Source of the DNA: Shouchella oshimensis
GTDB taxonomy: Bacteria; Bacillota; Bacilli; Bacillales; Bacillaceae_D
Length of the DNA stretch: 64,000 bases
Direction of reading: 5' to 3'
NCBI RefSeq assembly: GCF_002019765.1
Contig: NZ_KV917380.1
Coordinates: 3,893,836-3,957,835, forward strand
Shown here: positions 25,746 through 32,941 of the stretch, piece after piece
Layout: each line of letters starts with the position of its first letter
Position numbering within the stretch: position 1 is the stretch's first letter
The notes under the pieces: generated by a model
Told to the model about the DNA's origin: nothing
What the model saw: the letters and a program-made list of their open reading frames with translations, nothing else
Databases searched by the model: none
Made by a program: the position numbers and the translations under genes

Positions 25746-25773
25746 ACAAAAAACGACTTATACAAGTCGTTTT
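25746..25773 (-). terminator. Terminator inside the tRNA cluster
   Basis: AAAACGACTT and AAGTCGTTTT flank ATAC, followed on the minus strand by TTTTTTG. It lies between tRNA-Lys and tRNA-Ala in the direction of transcription. Confidence 0.7.
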
Positions 25774-25777
25774 AGGA

Positions 25778-25850
25778 TGAGCCATGAAGGATTCGAACCT
25801 TCGACCCTCTGATTAAAAGTCAGATGCTCTACCAACTGAGCTAATGGCTC
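25778..25850 (-). tRNA. tRNA-Lys (UUU)
   Basis: 73 bases, anticodon TTT in ACTTTTAAT, acceptor GAGCCAT. The 3' CCA is not encoded. Confidence 0.95.
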
Positions 25851-25852
25851 GA

Positions 25853-25927
25853 TGGCTGGGCTACCTGGGATCGAACCAGGGAATGACGGAATCAAAATCC
25901 GTTGCCTTACCGCTTGGCTATAGCCCA
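25853..25927 (-). tRNA. tRNA-Gln (UUG)
   Basis: 75 bases including an encoded CCA. Anticodon TTG in TTTTGATT, acceptor TGGGCTA. Only two bases separate it from tRNA-Lys. Confidence 0.95.
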
Positions 25928-25938
25928 ATCATAGAAAA

Positions 25939-26023
25939 TGGTGGAGGGGGACGGATTCGAACCGCCGAACCCGGAGGGAGCGGATTTACAGTCCGCCGCG
26001 TTTAGCCACTTCGCTACCCCTCC
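25939..26023 (-). tRNA. tRNA-Tyr (GUA)
   Basis: 85 bases with a long variable arm and an encoded CCA. Anticodon GTA in ACTGTAAAT. Confidence 0.95.
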
Positions 26024-26037
26024 ACATATGGAAAGTA

Positions 26038-26113
26038 TGGTGGAGGATGACGGGATCGAACCGCCGACCCCCTGCTTGTAAGGCAGGTGCTCTCCCAGCT
26101 GAGCTAATCCTCC
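26038..26113 (-). tRNA. tRNA-Val (UAC)
   Basis: 76 bases with an encoded CCA. Anticodon TAC in CCTTACAAG. Confidence 0.95.
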
Positions 26114-26174
26114 GAATTTGACTGCAAGTAAGCAACCTATCTGCTTCTATTCGCCAATTTATAAAACTATGTAA

Positions 26175-26290
26175 GCCTGGCAACGTCCTACTCTCACAGG
26201 GGGAAGCCCCCAACTACCATCGGCGCAAAAGAGCTTAACGACCGTGTTCGGCATGGGAACGGGTGTGACCTCTTTGCTATTGCCACCAGA
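26175..26290 (-). rRNA. rrf: 5S ribosomal RNA (orphan copy)
   Basis: 116 bases on the minus strand with the conserved GAGGTCACACCCGTTCCC, GCCGAACACGG and GTGAGAGTAGGACG segments and pairing ends. No 23S or 16S lies next to it: the next gene upstream is tRNA-Glu, then a promoter. It is thus an isolated 5S inside a tRNA operon. Confidence 0.95.
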
Positions 26291-26340
26291 CCTATAGATT
26301 ATACCCTCAGTAAGTCGTTTGTAAACTAAAAAATTCACAA

Positions 26341-26412
26341 TGACCCGTACGGGATTCGAACCCGTGTTACCGCCGTGAAAGGGCGGTGTCTTAACCGCTT
26401 GACCAACGGGCC
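26341..26412 (-). tRNA. tRNA-Glu (UUC)
   Basis: 72 bases, anticodon TTC in CTTTCACG, acceptor GGCCCGT. The 3' CCA is not encoded. It is the first gene of the cluster. Confidence 0.95.
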
Positions 26413-26429
26413 GCTTACTGACAAGTTAT

Positions 26430-26458
26430 ATAATAACAAATGGATTCTCTCTGTGCAA
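26430..26458 (-). promoter_or_regulatory. Sigma-A promoter of the tRNA/5S operon
   Basis: On the minus strand TTGCAC, 17 bases and TATTAT lie 18 bases upstream of tRNA-Glu. Both hexamers match at 5 of 6 positions with ideal spacing. Confidence 0.85.
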
Positions 26459-26570
26459 CTGTTTTTTTATATTTTTTTTAATCAATTCCTTTGCTAGTAT
26501 AGGCTACTTTCTTTATCCTTATACAATCGTAAAATCGCCGCCCAGTTTTGTCGCCAAAAAACAATTTTCG

Positions 26571-26579
26571 CATAGGGTA
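26571..26579 (+). promoter_or_regulatory. Possible sporulation-sigma -10 element of the YjcZ gene
   Basis: CATAGGGTA matches the CATANNNTA -10 shared by SigK and SigE promoters, about 30 bases before the YjcZ-like start. No clear -35 is seen, so it is only suggestive. Confidence 0.3.
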
Positions 26580-26610
26580 TAGTATCCTAACACAAAGGTG
26601 GTGTACACAC

Positions 26611-26769
26611 ATGGGTTACTACGGCGGAGGTTACGGCGGCTACGAAGGTTACGGCTACGGACCAGTAGGCGGTGCTTGTGGCGGTGGCGGCAGTTACGGT
26701 GGCGGATTCGCGCTAATCGTTGTTTTATTCATTCTTTTAATTATCATTGGAGCGGCTTACGTAAAATAA
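26611..26769 (+). CDS. YjcZ-family sporulation peptide
   Basis: 52 residues. A glycine/tyrosine-rich N-terminal half ([17 protein letters not shown]) is followed by a cysteine and one C-terminal membrane helix ([20 protein letters not shown]), the signature of the YjcZ family of small spore-associated proteins. The start is the ATG ten bases behind AAAGGTGGTG; the longer frame upstream lacks a site. Its exact role is unknown. Confidence 0.88.
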   Translation: MGYYGGGYGGYEGYGYGPVGGACGGGGSYGGGFALIVVLFILLIIIGAAYVK

Positions 26770-26805
26770 CTCGTGCACCCCACGCAAGCGTTGATACGTT
26801 TGCCA

Positions 26806-26839
26806 AAACAACCGGTTCTTCAAAGAGCCGGTTGTTTTT
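26806..26839 (+). terminator. Terminator of the YjcZ-like gene
   Basis: AAACAACCGG(TTCTT) pairs with (AAGAG)CCGGTTGTTT around a short loop, followed by TTTTT. Confidence 0.9.
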
Positions 26840-26883
26840 GATTCCCCTATCTTTGTTATCTTTCATCTTCTTACCAATAAACT

Positions 26884-26916
26884 AACCACGTTGCGCTCGT
26901 ACAACGTGGTTTTTCT
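26884..26916. terminator. Hairpin between convergent genes, abutting the deacetylase stop
   Basis: AACCACGTTG and CAACGTGGTT flank an 8-base loop with TTTTT after the plus-strand stem. It probably ends minus-strand transcripts of the deacetylase too. Confidence 0.75.
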
Positions 26917-27656
26917 TACTGCCCTATTAATTCAGAAACGGTTACAAATGTATATCCTTGCTCTTGCAATGCTGGGATGATGGCATCAAGAGCATCAGCT
27001 GAGTAAATTTCCGGATTCGCTGTATCAACATCTCCACCATCATGCATTAAAATAATACTACCAGCTTGCGTATCCTGTAGCACCGTATCCGTCACTTCGC
27101 TTGCAGGAATCCCGGACCAATCAAGTGTATCTACATCCCACCCAATAATAGAATAGCCTAAAGTGACCAAACGCTCCGCTTGTTCCCTTGTAATAAATCC
27201 ATAGGGAGGGCGAAATAATTTCGGTGTACTCCCTGTTATACTCTCAATCGCATCGTTTGTTTGATTGAGTTCCTGCTCAAGCTCATCCACACTTTTATCT
27301 GTTAAATTTGGGTGCGAGTAAGTATGGTTGGCAATTTCATGCCCTCCAGCTTGAATTCGACTAAGTAAATCAGGGTCTTCATTCGCTCGCATGCCCAACA
27401 CAAAGAATGTTGCAGGAACATCATACTGCTCAAGCTTGTCTAATACCTGTCCAGAAAAACGAGGGTCAGGACCATCATCGAACGTTAACGCAATTCTCTT
27501 ACTTTCGCGATCTCCATGCGCGAATACAGAGCCAGGAAACTCATCTTGCAAGGTGGGAATTGGAACAATTTGAGCATAAGCCTGTTCACTATTCGTTAAA
27601 CCAATGCCGAACAATGTTAATAGGAACACGACGGCAGCCATTCGCTTCTTCATCAT
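26916..27656 (-). CDS. Secreted polysaccharide deacetylase (NodB domain)
   Basis: 246 residues with a signal peptide (KKRMAAVVFLLTLFGIGLT, cleavage near AYA-Q). The NodB deacetylase domain has motif 1 TFDDGPD (two Asp), motif 2 HTYSH (zinc histidines), motif 3 RPPYG, motif 4 near GWDVDTLDW, and motif 5 ILMHDGG. It removes acetyl groups from peptidoglycan or chitin-like glycans outside the cell. Start codons ATG-ATG follow AAGGAG. The family includes PdaA and PdaB (sporulation), but the neighbours do not identify which, so no symbol is given. Confidence 0.88.
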   Translation of the reverse strand: MMKKRMAAVVFLLTLFGIGLTNSEQAYAQIVPIPTLQDEFPGSVFAHGDRESKRIALTFDDGPDPRFSGQVLDKLEQYDVPATFFVLGMRANEDPDLLSRIQAGGHEIANHTYSHPNLTDKSVDELEQELNQTNDAIESITGSTPKLFRPPYGFITREQAERLVTLGYSIIGWDVDTLDWSGIPASEVTDTVLQDTQAGSIILMHDGGDVDTANPEIYSADALDAIIPALQEQGYTFVTVSELIGQ

Positions 27657-27726
27657 AAGAAAGACTCCTTTTTAGAAAGATGCTTTAGTTTTTGCCACTT
27701 CATTCTTTTTTATGTTCTGTCCATAA

Positions 27727-27756
27727 AAAAAGAGCTGCCGCTAATACGACGCTCTA
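27727..27756 (-). terminator. Terminator of the small zinc-ribbon gene
   Basis: AGAGC and GCTCT close a longer imperfect hairpin; the minus strand continues TTTTTTTATGG. It overlaps the stop codon of the 38-residue gene. Confidence 0.55.
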
Positions 27757-27870
27757 CGTTTTTCTATGTAAAAACTGACCACGATCTCGCCCACAACTTT
27801 TGCAACGCCCATTTTTTCGTAGCGGTGCATCGCAAAAACCACAGTATTTGATGATTACCAATTCACCCAT
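27754..27870 (-). CDS. 38-residue zinc-ribbon protein
   Basis: A short gene with its own GAGGTGA ribosome binding site seven bases before ATG. The product has two knuckles, CGFC near residue 10 and CKSC near residue 23, followed by basic residues (GRDRGQFLHRKT). It would bind one zinc and perhaps nucleic acid. I recognise the pattern but no named family. Codon use, ribosome binding site and terminator make it likely real. Confidence 0.65.
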   Translation of the reverse strand: MGELVIIKYCGFCDAPLRKNGRCKSCGRDRGQFLHRKT

Positions 27871-27977
27871 CTCGTCACCTCGATTTTCCTTTCCCGTTTA
27901 AAACGCTAATGAAACACAGGACTGTCAATCGGAAAAAGAGTAAAATAAGATGTAAATAAAGTGATAAAGGATGCTGA

Positions 27978-28325
27978 GTGATGACCTATACTGTCTACTA
28001 TGATTATTATGATGGCAAAGAAGTACCAATTTGGTTTGTCATTCCTGTAAAAAGCCTGAACTTACTTGACTACGAACAAGATACTGTCACCATTTCAATT
28101 CATGCTCCCTTTAACAAACAAGAACGAGAAGCATTTGATCCCAATGCTATGAACGTCACCATTACCATGAACGATTTACTTCTCACCTCAATACCACACT
28201 CATTTGGGATTTCGCTAAGCAATGTTAAAAAACGATTAGACGAATATGGCGTGCTTTTAGAAGACATCGACTCCTTCATTCTTCTGGTAGCAGACGTAGA
28301 AGAGGTACTGCAGTTACAGCTGTAG
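27978..28325 (+). CDS. Hypothetical protein
   Basis: 115 residues, soluble and acidic, with no signal peptide, membrane helix or catalytic motif I can see. The C-terminal half (SFGISLSNVKKRLDEYGVLLEDIDSF) may be helical. The start is GTG or the ATG next to it, behind AAAGGA. It stands alone 95 bases before the PadR gene. Function unknown. Confidence 0.6.
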   Translation: MMTYTVYYDYYDGKEVPIWFVIPVKSLNLLDYEQDTVTISIHAPFNKQEREAFDPNAMNVTITMNDLLLTSIPHSFGISLSNVKKRLDEYGVLLEDIDSFILLVADVEEVLQLQL

Positions 28326-28345
28326 CACCTCTTCTTATATTTTAA

Positions 28346-28374
28346 TTGACGCATATATCACATTGCGATATATT
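28346..28374 (+). promoter_or_regulatory. Promoter of the padR operon overlapping operator 1
   Basis: TTGACG, 17 bases, TATATT: strong sigma-A form. The spacer is almost entirely occupied by the first PadR operator. Confidence 0.75.
28354..28372. promoter_or_regulatory. PadR operator 1
   Basis: TATATC-ACATTGC-GATATA: a perfect 6-base inverted repeat with a 7-base spacer, inside the promoter. Confidence 0.65.
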
Positions 28375-28383
28375 GTATATAGA

Positions 28384-28402
28384 TATATCACATTACGATA
28401 TA
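28384..28402. promoter_or_regulatory. PadR operator 2
   Basis: TATATC-ACATTAC-GATATA differs from operator 1 at one spacer base and lies exactly 30 bases downstream, about three helical turns, before the padR start. Confidence 0.65.
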
Positions 28403-28420
28403 AAATAAGTAGGTGAATAA

Positions 28421-28738
28421 ATGAAAACAAACGAGCAACTAACCGATTCGATGTTCTACATTATGGCCTCATTAACGAGACCACGTCATGGGTATGCCAT
28501 TATGAATTTAATAGAAGAAACCACTAAGGGGATGATTACAATAGGTCCTGCTTCAATGTACACCATCATTAAAAAGCTATTAAAACTAGAGTGGATTTAT
28601 TTACATGATGGTACAGATTCGAGGCGCAAAACCTACTTGCTTACTGAGAATGGAAAAGAAGTTTTAAAGGAAGAAATCAAGCTCAGAAAATTGATGGTTC
28701 AATTAGCCGAAACGGGATTAAAGGAGGTCAAAGAATGA
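28421..28738 (+). CDS. PadR-family transcriptional regulator
   Basis: 105 residues of the short PadR-s2 type. Winged HTH with MFYIMASLTRPRHGYAIMNLIEE, the wing region GPASMYTIIKKLLKLEWI, and a C-terminal dimerising helix. It usually represses its own operon with a small membrane protein. The two palindromes upstream are the obvious binding sites. Its stop overlaps the start of the next gene by four bases, so the two are coupled. Confidence 0.9.
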   Translation: MKTNEQLTDSMFYIMASLTRPRHGYAIMNLIEETTKGMITIGPASMYTIIKKLLKLEWIYLHDGTDSRRKTYLLTENGKEVLKEEIKLRKLMVQLAETGLKEVKE

Positions 28739-29457
28739 GTCATACTAAGTACATTACATCAGGTGGTTTAGCATTTGCTGAGGAGCGGGACATGGAAAAA
28801 TTACGACGCTATTCATTAAAAGGGTGGCATGTTAAGTCGTTTGCATTCATGGGCTACTTGATAGAAAAAGGTCAAAGCAATGACTATATTTATAGCGTGG
28901 ACTACCGCACCCTTAAAGAAGAAGAGCGTGAGGAATATGTTGATTTACTTGCATCTTCAGGTTGGACGCTTGTTTCTTCTAATAGCGATATTCACCTGTT
29001 TAGAGCACTTCCTGGGACTAAACCGATCTATAGCGATCGTGAAACCGTTGTTGAAAAACATCAACACTTAGGAAACCCACTTAAATGGATAGCTCTATCA
29101 CTACTTGTTTTAACAGCGATTACTTGGACTGGATTCTCTTTAAGCTCAGGAGTACCAATGATTTCATTTGCCATTGCGGCAATTTCTTTAAGTGCGATAA
29201 CCATTCCAATACTTTGGACGGTCTTAACCATATTCAAGAATAAATGGGTGGTTGAAGAGAAATACCGACTTGTCACTATGACAAGTGCTATCGTCCCTTT
29301 GTTTTTAGTAGGATGCCTCCTCTTTATCTTTTATTCTACTAACTTAAACAATCCAATGGGCATTTTGTTCTCTATGGTCGCTGGTGCTATTATCGTACCT
29401 ACCACTATTTGGATTATTCAATCCCTCTTACAAAATCGAAAAGGAAAAAAAGCGTAA
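28735..29457 (+). CDS. DUF2812 membrane protein
   Basis: 240 residues. The soluble N-terminal DUF2812 domain (about residues 10-95: DMEKLRRYSLKGWHVKSF, then YVDLLASSGWTLV) is followed by four hydrophobic segments near 115-135, 140-165, 180-200 and 208-228. DUF2812 proteins are nearly always encoded behind PadR regulators, as here, and are thought to take part in envelope or antibiotic response, but the mechanism is unknown. GGAGGT lies before the start within padR. Confidence 0.85.
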   Translation: MSHTKYITSGGLAFAEERDMEKLRRYSLKGWHVKSFAFMGYLIEKGQSNDYIYSVDYRTLKEEEREEYVDLLASSGWTLVSSNSDIHLFRALPGTKPIYSDRETVVEKHQHLGNPLKWIALSLLVLTAITWTGFSLSSGVPMISFAIAAISLSAITIPILWTVLTIFKNKWVVEEKYRLVTMTSAIVPLFLVGCLLFIFYSTNLNNPMGILFSMVAGAIIVPTTIWIIQSLLQNRKGKKA

Positions 29458-29462
29458 GCCAT

Positions 29463-29491
29463 AAAAGGAACAGCCAGAGGCTGCTCCTTTT
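29463..29491. terminator. Bidirectional terminator between DUF2812 and RidA genes
   Basis: AAAAGGA-CAGCC pairs with GGCTG-TCCTTTT around AGA/G; T and A tracts lie on both sides of the convergent genes. Confidence 0.85.
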
Positions 29492-29500
29492 CTTTACATA

Positions 29501-29896
29501 CTATTCAATCTCTGCACACCATAACTCGATTTCGATCTTTAATTCAGGCAACCCTAATGCGGAGATATAGGCAATGGTCATAGAAGGATATTCACCTTGA
29601 AACCATTCATCCCATTTCGTGTAAAAGTAGTCCCAATCAATCTCTTCTGTCGCCCAAATATTGACTTTTATAACGCTATCGTGTGACAACCCCTCAGATT
29701 CGAGAAGCTTTTTCATATTGGCAAATGTATTTGCTACTTGGTCGTTTAACTGTTCAGGTACTTCTCCATTCATATCCGTGCCCACTTGCCCCGATGTTAC
29801 AATCAATCCAGCACCTTTTGGTACCCTCGTAATATGACTATAATTCCCTACCGGTTTAGGCATAGATTCAGGATTATTTCGACTAATTTTCTTCAT
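29501..29896 (-). CDS. RidA-family protein
   Basis: 131 residues of the YjgF/YER057c/UK114 fold. Landmarks: YSHITRVPKGAGLIVTSGQVG, NTFANMKKLLESEG, VIKVNIWATEEID, and PSMTIAYISALGLPELKIEIE near the C-terminus. Canonical RidA hydrolyses enamine/imine intermediates and uses an Arg in the last block; here that position reads S/M-T rather than R-T-T, so this copy may belong to a non-deaminase subgroup (Rid4-7). Monocistronic. Confidence 0.82.
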   Translation of the reverse strand: MKKISRNNPESMPKPVGNYSHITRVPKGAGLIVTSGQVGTDMNGEVPEQLNDQVANTFANMKKLLESEGLSHDSVIKVNIWATEEIDWDYFYTKWDEWFQGEYPSMTIAYISALGLPELKIEIELWCAEIE

Positions 29897-29972
29897 AACA
29901 TGACCTCATTCACTATAAATTTTCTGCGTATTTTTTATGTCCATTAGACAGACTTCACCAAAATCCATCAAC

Positions 29973-30038
29973 TTAATAAAAAACAGCAGTCGAGTAACCA
30001 TAACCCATCGATAAAAAGCATAGTATTTTCTTTTTCAT
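29973..30038 (-). CDS. Possible 21-residue peptide
   Basis: ATG follows AAAAGGAGTGATC with ten-base spacing and opens a 21-codon frame (MKKKILCFLSMGYGYSTAVF plus Y). The basic start and hydrophobic middle resemble an export signal; it could be a secreted peptide, a leader peptide, or chance. No regulated gene follows closely on the same strand. Confidence 0.3.
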   Translation of the reverse strand: MKKKILCFLSMGYGYSTAVFY

Positions 30039-30218
30039 GGTATGATCACTCCTTTTCTTTATAGTGTCGGTACTAGATAATGATAACTGTACCAAGCACG
30101 TTCTGTAATAGCAACCATTACGAACCATTTTAAACATGAATGCTTGGAGAGTAGCTTTATTTCCTCTTACCAAGCTTTGATAGGAGTCACCTTAAACAAT
30201 GAGGATGCCACACATTGC

Positions 30219-30719
30219 TTATTGGCCAAACCATTTTAGTAATTCGGTTCTTTTCTTTTCCTTCATATCTATAAAATAGGGCAGCTGCCATTTTTGTGTT
30301 TTCAACCCTTGGCTACTTTCAGGTCTGTCCCATTCAGGATATACTCGAAATCCCATCTTTCCTTCTGTTGAATCTGTTTTTAAAAGATTGTTCTTCACAA
30401 GAATGTCTTTTGGAAAAATAAACTGACCATATTCATTACGATTTTTAAACACTGTAACAATCAATAAATCGAGTGCTTCATCGTACGTATACGGTCTATT
30501 TTTATTTTCATCATCTTTTTTCCAAACAGCAACGAACTGACCAATTTTGTTTGGCGTGTTATTCGCAACTCTAAATCGGATCGTTTTATGCGATAATTGA
30601 AATGTACCCGCTCCATATTTAGCATTCTGCTCTTCCGCCTGTATATTTCCAATTAATAAGCCAATGGGCTTATAGATTGTTTCATTCATAAAAGAAAGAG
30701 TTTCATAAAAATGTTTCAT
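30219..30719 (-). CDS. MepB-family protein
   Basis: 166 residues. The pattern MKHFYETLSFMNETIYKP, EEQNAKYGAGTFQL and KTQKWQLPYFIDM matches the MepB family, first seen next to the MepRA efflux system of Staphylococcus. No biochemical role is known; it is cytosolic. The ATG at 30719 follows GAGGTG by six bases and is preferred over the GTG three codons earlier. It stands alone here, without a MepA-type pump. Confidence 0.85.
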   Translation of the reverse strand: MKHFYETLSFMNETIYKPIGLLIGNIQAEEQNAKYGAGTFQLSHKTIRFRVANNTPNKIGQFVAVWKKDDENKNRPYTYDEALDLLIVTVFKNRNEYGQFIFPKDILVKNNLLKTDSTEGKMGFRVYPEWDRPESSQGLKTQKWQLPYFIDMKEKKRTELLKWFGQ

Positions 30720-30883
30720 CCTTCGCACCTCTTTATTAAGTGGTTTTTACCATTACACATCACACTTACAATCATCACACATGGAAAATAAAAGAAATAC
30801 ATATTAAAGGAGAAATGGATACTAAAAATGGACACGGACTTAGTCTCACATTTAATGACAAACTAAGGAGAAGGTGACAACGA

Positions 30884-31411
30884 ATGACTAACATCTATAT
30901 TATTTCTGGGCCAGCAGGCGTAGGCAAATCAACCATTTCCATCCAACTCGCAAAACAGTTTAAACAAAGTGCTTATATTGAAGGAGATCTCCTTCATCAT
31001 ATGGTTGTTGGCGGCTATCTCCCACCGTGGGAAAGCGAGGCATCATTAACACTAACATGGGAAAATATCGCTGATTTAAGTATTAATTTCGTTCAAGCAC
31101 GTAAACATGTCATTATTGATTACGTCGCCTTTCCAGAAGAAGTAGAAACGTTTTCCCAAAAAATGTATTCCCAAGTTAAACATGTTGAGATAAAATATGT
31201 AGTCTTACGGGTCAAGCCTGAGGAGCTAATTAGAAGAGACGCTTCAAGAGAAAAAGATCATCAAATGGGTGCAAGGTGTTTAGAATTAGCTAAAATGTTT
31301 ACAAGGAAAAAAATCGACCAACGCTTTGTGTACGATACAACTACCATTCACCCATCTGACTTAAATGAAGTCCTTTTAACGATACGAAACCATTCAAGAT
31401 TCATCTATTAA
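30884..31411 (+). CDS. P-loop kinase-like NTPase
   Basis: 175 residues. Walker A GPAGVGKST at residues 9-17 and DYVAF in the position of the DxD/Walker B strand. The lid-like segment RRDASREKDHQMG carries two or three arginines as in shikimate-kinase or chloramphenicol-phosphotransferase-like enzymes. It probably phosphorylates a small molecule, but the substrate is unknown. The start follows AAGGAGAAGGTGA. Confidence 0.75.
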   Translation: MTNIYIISGPAGVGKSTISIQLAKQFKQSAYIEGDLLHHMVVGGYLPPWESEASLTLTWENIADLSINFVQARKHVIIDYVAFPEEVETFSQKMYSQVKHVEIKYVVLRVKPEELIRRDASREKDHQMGARCLELAKMFTRKKIDQRFVYDTTTIHPSDLNEVLLTIRNHSRFIY

Positions 31412-31463
31412 AAAACGTTTGGCGATATTGTAGTTGATTGAAAATAAATGGGGGAATCTATCT

Positions 31464-31730
31464 ATGAAATCACGAGAGCATAAAATCATTCTGATCAATG
31501 CTATTCCTAGTTTCATTATTGCTTTTGCTGTCTCTATGTTTCTGGCATCGGGTACCATTGCTGAAAATGATACAGACCATGCGTTTGTCTTCCCTCAAAC
31601 TTTTATTATTCTTGTTACATGGTTCCTTGGGCTACTTATCGGTCTCGTGACCAAACGTATTGTCGTTTCTGTTCCAATCATGTATTTGTCTTTTGTGACC
31701 ATTTACATTTATCTTTTATTCGTTTCATGA
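31464..31730 (+). CDS. Small integral membrane protein
   Basis: 88 residues from the ATG nine bases behind GGGGGAA. Three hydrophobic segments (about 10-30, 42-62, 66-85). A DTDHAF stretch lies in the outside loop. The family is not recognised. It follows the P-loop gene by 52 bases and may be cotranscribed. Confidence 0.6.
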   Translation: MKSREHKIILINAIPSFIIAFAVSMFLASGTIAENDTDHAFVFPQTFIILVTWFLGLLIGLVTKRIVVSVPIMYLSFVTIYIYLLFVS

Positions 31731-31767
31731 GAAGCCCATCATACTCTTAGCTTCAAAATACCCACTA

Positions 31768-32037
31768 TTAAAACCAGTCTTCTTTCATTTTTTTTAGAAA
31801 TGATACTGTCATAGGAAATCCAGAACTCTCACCTATAAGAGAATCCACACCACAATAAGGGCAAATCGCTGTTTGATTGTCATCCGTCCACTCACGAATC
31901 TCTTTTGGATTAAATACCTTGATGCAAAAGAAGCACCCACACACTTTATCTCTTTCCAACGCTTCTCTATGATGATGACTAAAGCGATGTGCATCTTTTT
32001 CATTGAATTTAATCTGTTTCTTTGCTTGATCACTCAT
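31768..32037 (-). CDS. Cytosolic zinc-binding protein
   Basis: 89 residues, histidine-rich N-terminal part (HRFSHHHREALE), then CGCFFC near residue 34 and CPYCG near 60, four cysteines that should hold one zinc. A small Bacillales family usually annotated only as cytoplasmic protein. GGTGGGAA precedes the ATG. Function unknown. Confidence 0.7.
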   Translation of the reverse strand: MSDQAKKQIKFNEKDAHRFSHHHREALERDKVCGCFFCIKVFNPKEIREWTDDNQTAICPYCGVDSLIGESSGFPMTVSFLKKMKEDWF

Positions 32038-32108
32038 TTAGATTCCCACCCTAATCTGTTCGACATTCTCTTGTTCTTGGAACTGTACAGTTCTATTTTA
32101 TCAAATTA

Positions 32109-32141
32109 AAAAAGAAGCGTAATGTATAATACACGCTTCTT
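32109..32141 (-). terminator. Terminator of the YxeA-like gene
   Basis: AAGAAGCGT and ACGCTTCTT pair around a loop rich in A and T; TTTTTT follows on the minus strand. Confidence 0.75.
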
Positions 32142-32170
32142 CTAGCATCACAAATCCACCGACCGTGCTC

Positions 32171-32488
32171 CTAAGGCATTTCACTTTCATTGATCATCTC
32201 ATATTGCTTTGAATACGTCCCTTTAGCGAGCACTCTGACAAATGTGCCTGGTTCGAGCCTCATACTAGCGCTGAACACAACTCGTTTCGTCTCTTTACTT
32301 TCATTTATTCCTTCCAAATCATATTTGTACCGTCCGTTATCATCACTAGGCTCCCCTTGAACCTCTACAAAAACATACTCATCCGTTAGAAGTGGATTAA
32401 AGCGATCAAAGGTCTCACGGGAAAAGAAGTATAGACTTCCAATGGCAATAAGTAATACGAGAAACACACTAATTATTTTTTTCATCAT
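32171..32488 (-). CDS. YxeA-family secreted protein (DUF1093)
   Basis: 105 residues. Signal peptide or membrane anchor at residues 3-22 (KKIISVFLVLLIAIGSLYFF), then a small beta domain with FNPLLTDEYVFVEVQGE and KYDLEGINESKETKRVVFSA, the core of the YxeA family. Many homologues lie next to peptide-resistance ABC transporters; none is nearby here. Function unknown. Confidence 0.75.
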   Translation of the reverse strand: MMKKIISVFLVLLIAIGSLYFFSRETFDRFNPLLTDEYVFVEVQGEPSDDNGRYKYDLEGINESKETKRVVFSASMRLEPGTFVRVLAKGTYSKQYEMINESEMP

Positions 32489-32941
32489 TTTTCATCCTCT
32501 CTATTAAAGCACCTCCACGAGTGCTTTTGTACTACTGATAAACCCCGGTAACATGACCTCGATAACGATGTAACGCATGGCGCCAAGTTCTACGATGGTC
32601 TTCTTTCTGTGACTGTTGAACCCCCTTCTCTAGCTATAGTTCATTTGATTTCAGAAGTATAATTTCGTACATTCTAAGCATGTTGGTATTTATACTGTAA
32701 GCCTTTTTTGATTCTAGGTCGTGCGATTCAGATGACAAACTAAAGATTCATGTGACATTTTCGTCATTTCTGAAAAAAAGCAGTTGGTCTGATTACTGGA
32801 AATGGTTAGATGGCACATCATCAAGCATATACGCATATAATGATTCCTTGCGCCAAATAAAAAAAGGCCTTTATGGCCTCTTTTTATTGGATCAAGTTCT
32901 GCTTTTTTTATTAATGCTGTTAACTTAACAGTTTTCTCCTG
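32489..32941. other. Gap between the YxeA-like gene and the sortase
   Basis: It holds the sortase terminator (32857-32886) and a hairpin AAGCAC/GTGCTT at 32504-32523 just upstream of the YxeA ribosome binding site. On the minus strand at about 32545-32640 lies an open frame of some 30 codons without a start codon (DHRRTWRHALHRYRGHVTG). It is unusually rich in Arg and His and may be a gene remnant. The remainder shows nothing recognisable. Confidence 0.3.
32857..32886 (-). terminator. Terminator of the surface protein-sortase operon
   Basis: AAAAAGGCC and GGCCTCTTTTT pair around a 5-base loop; the minus strand ends TTTTTTTATTT. Confidence 0.85.
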
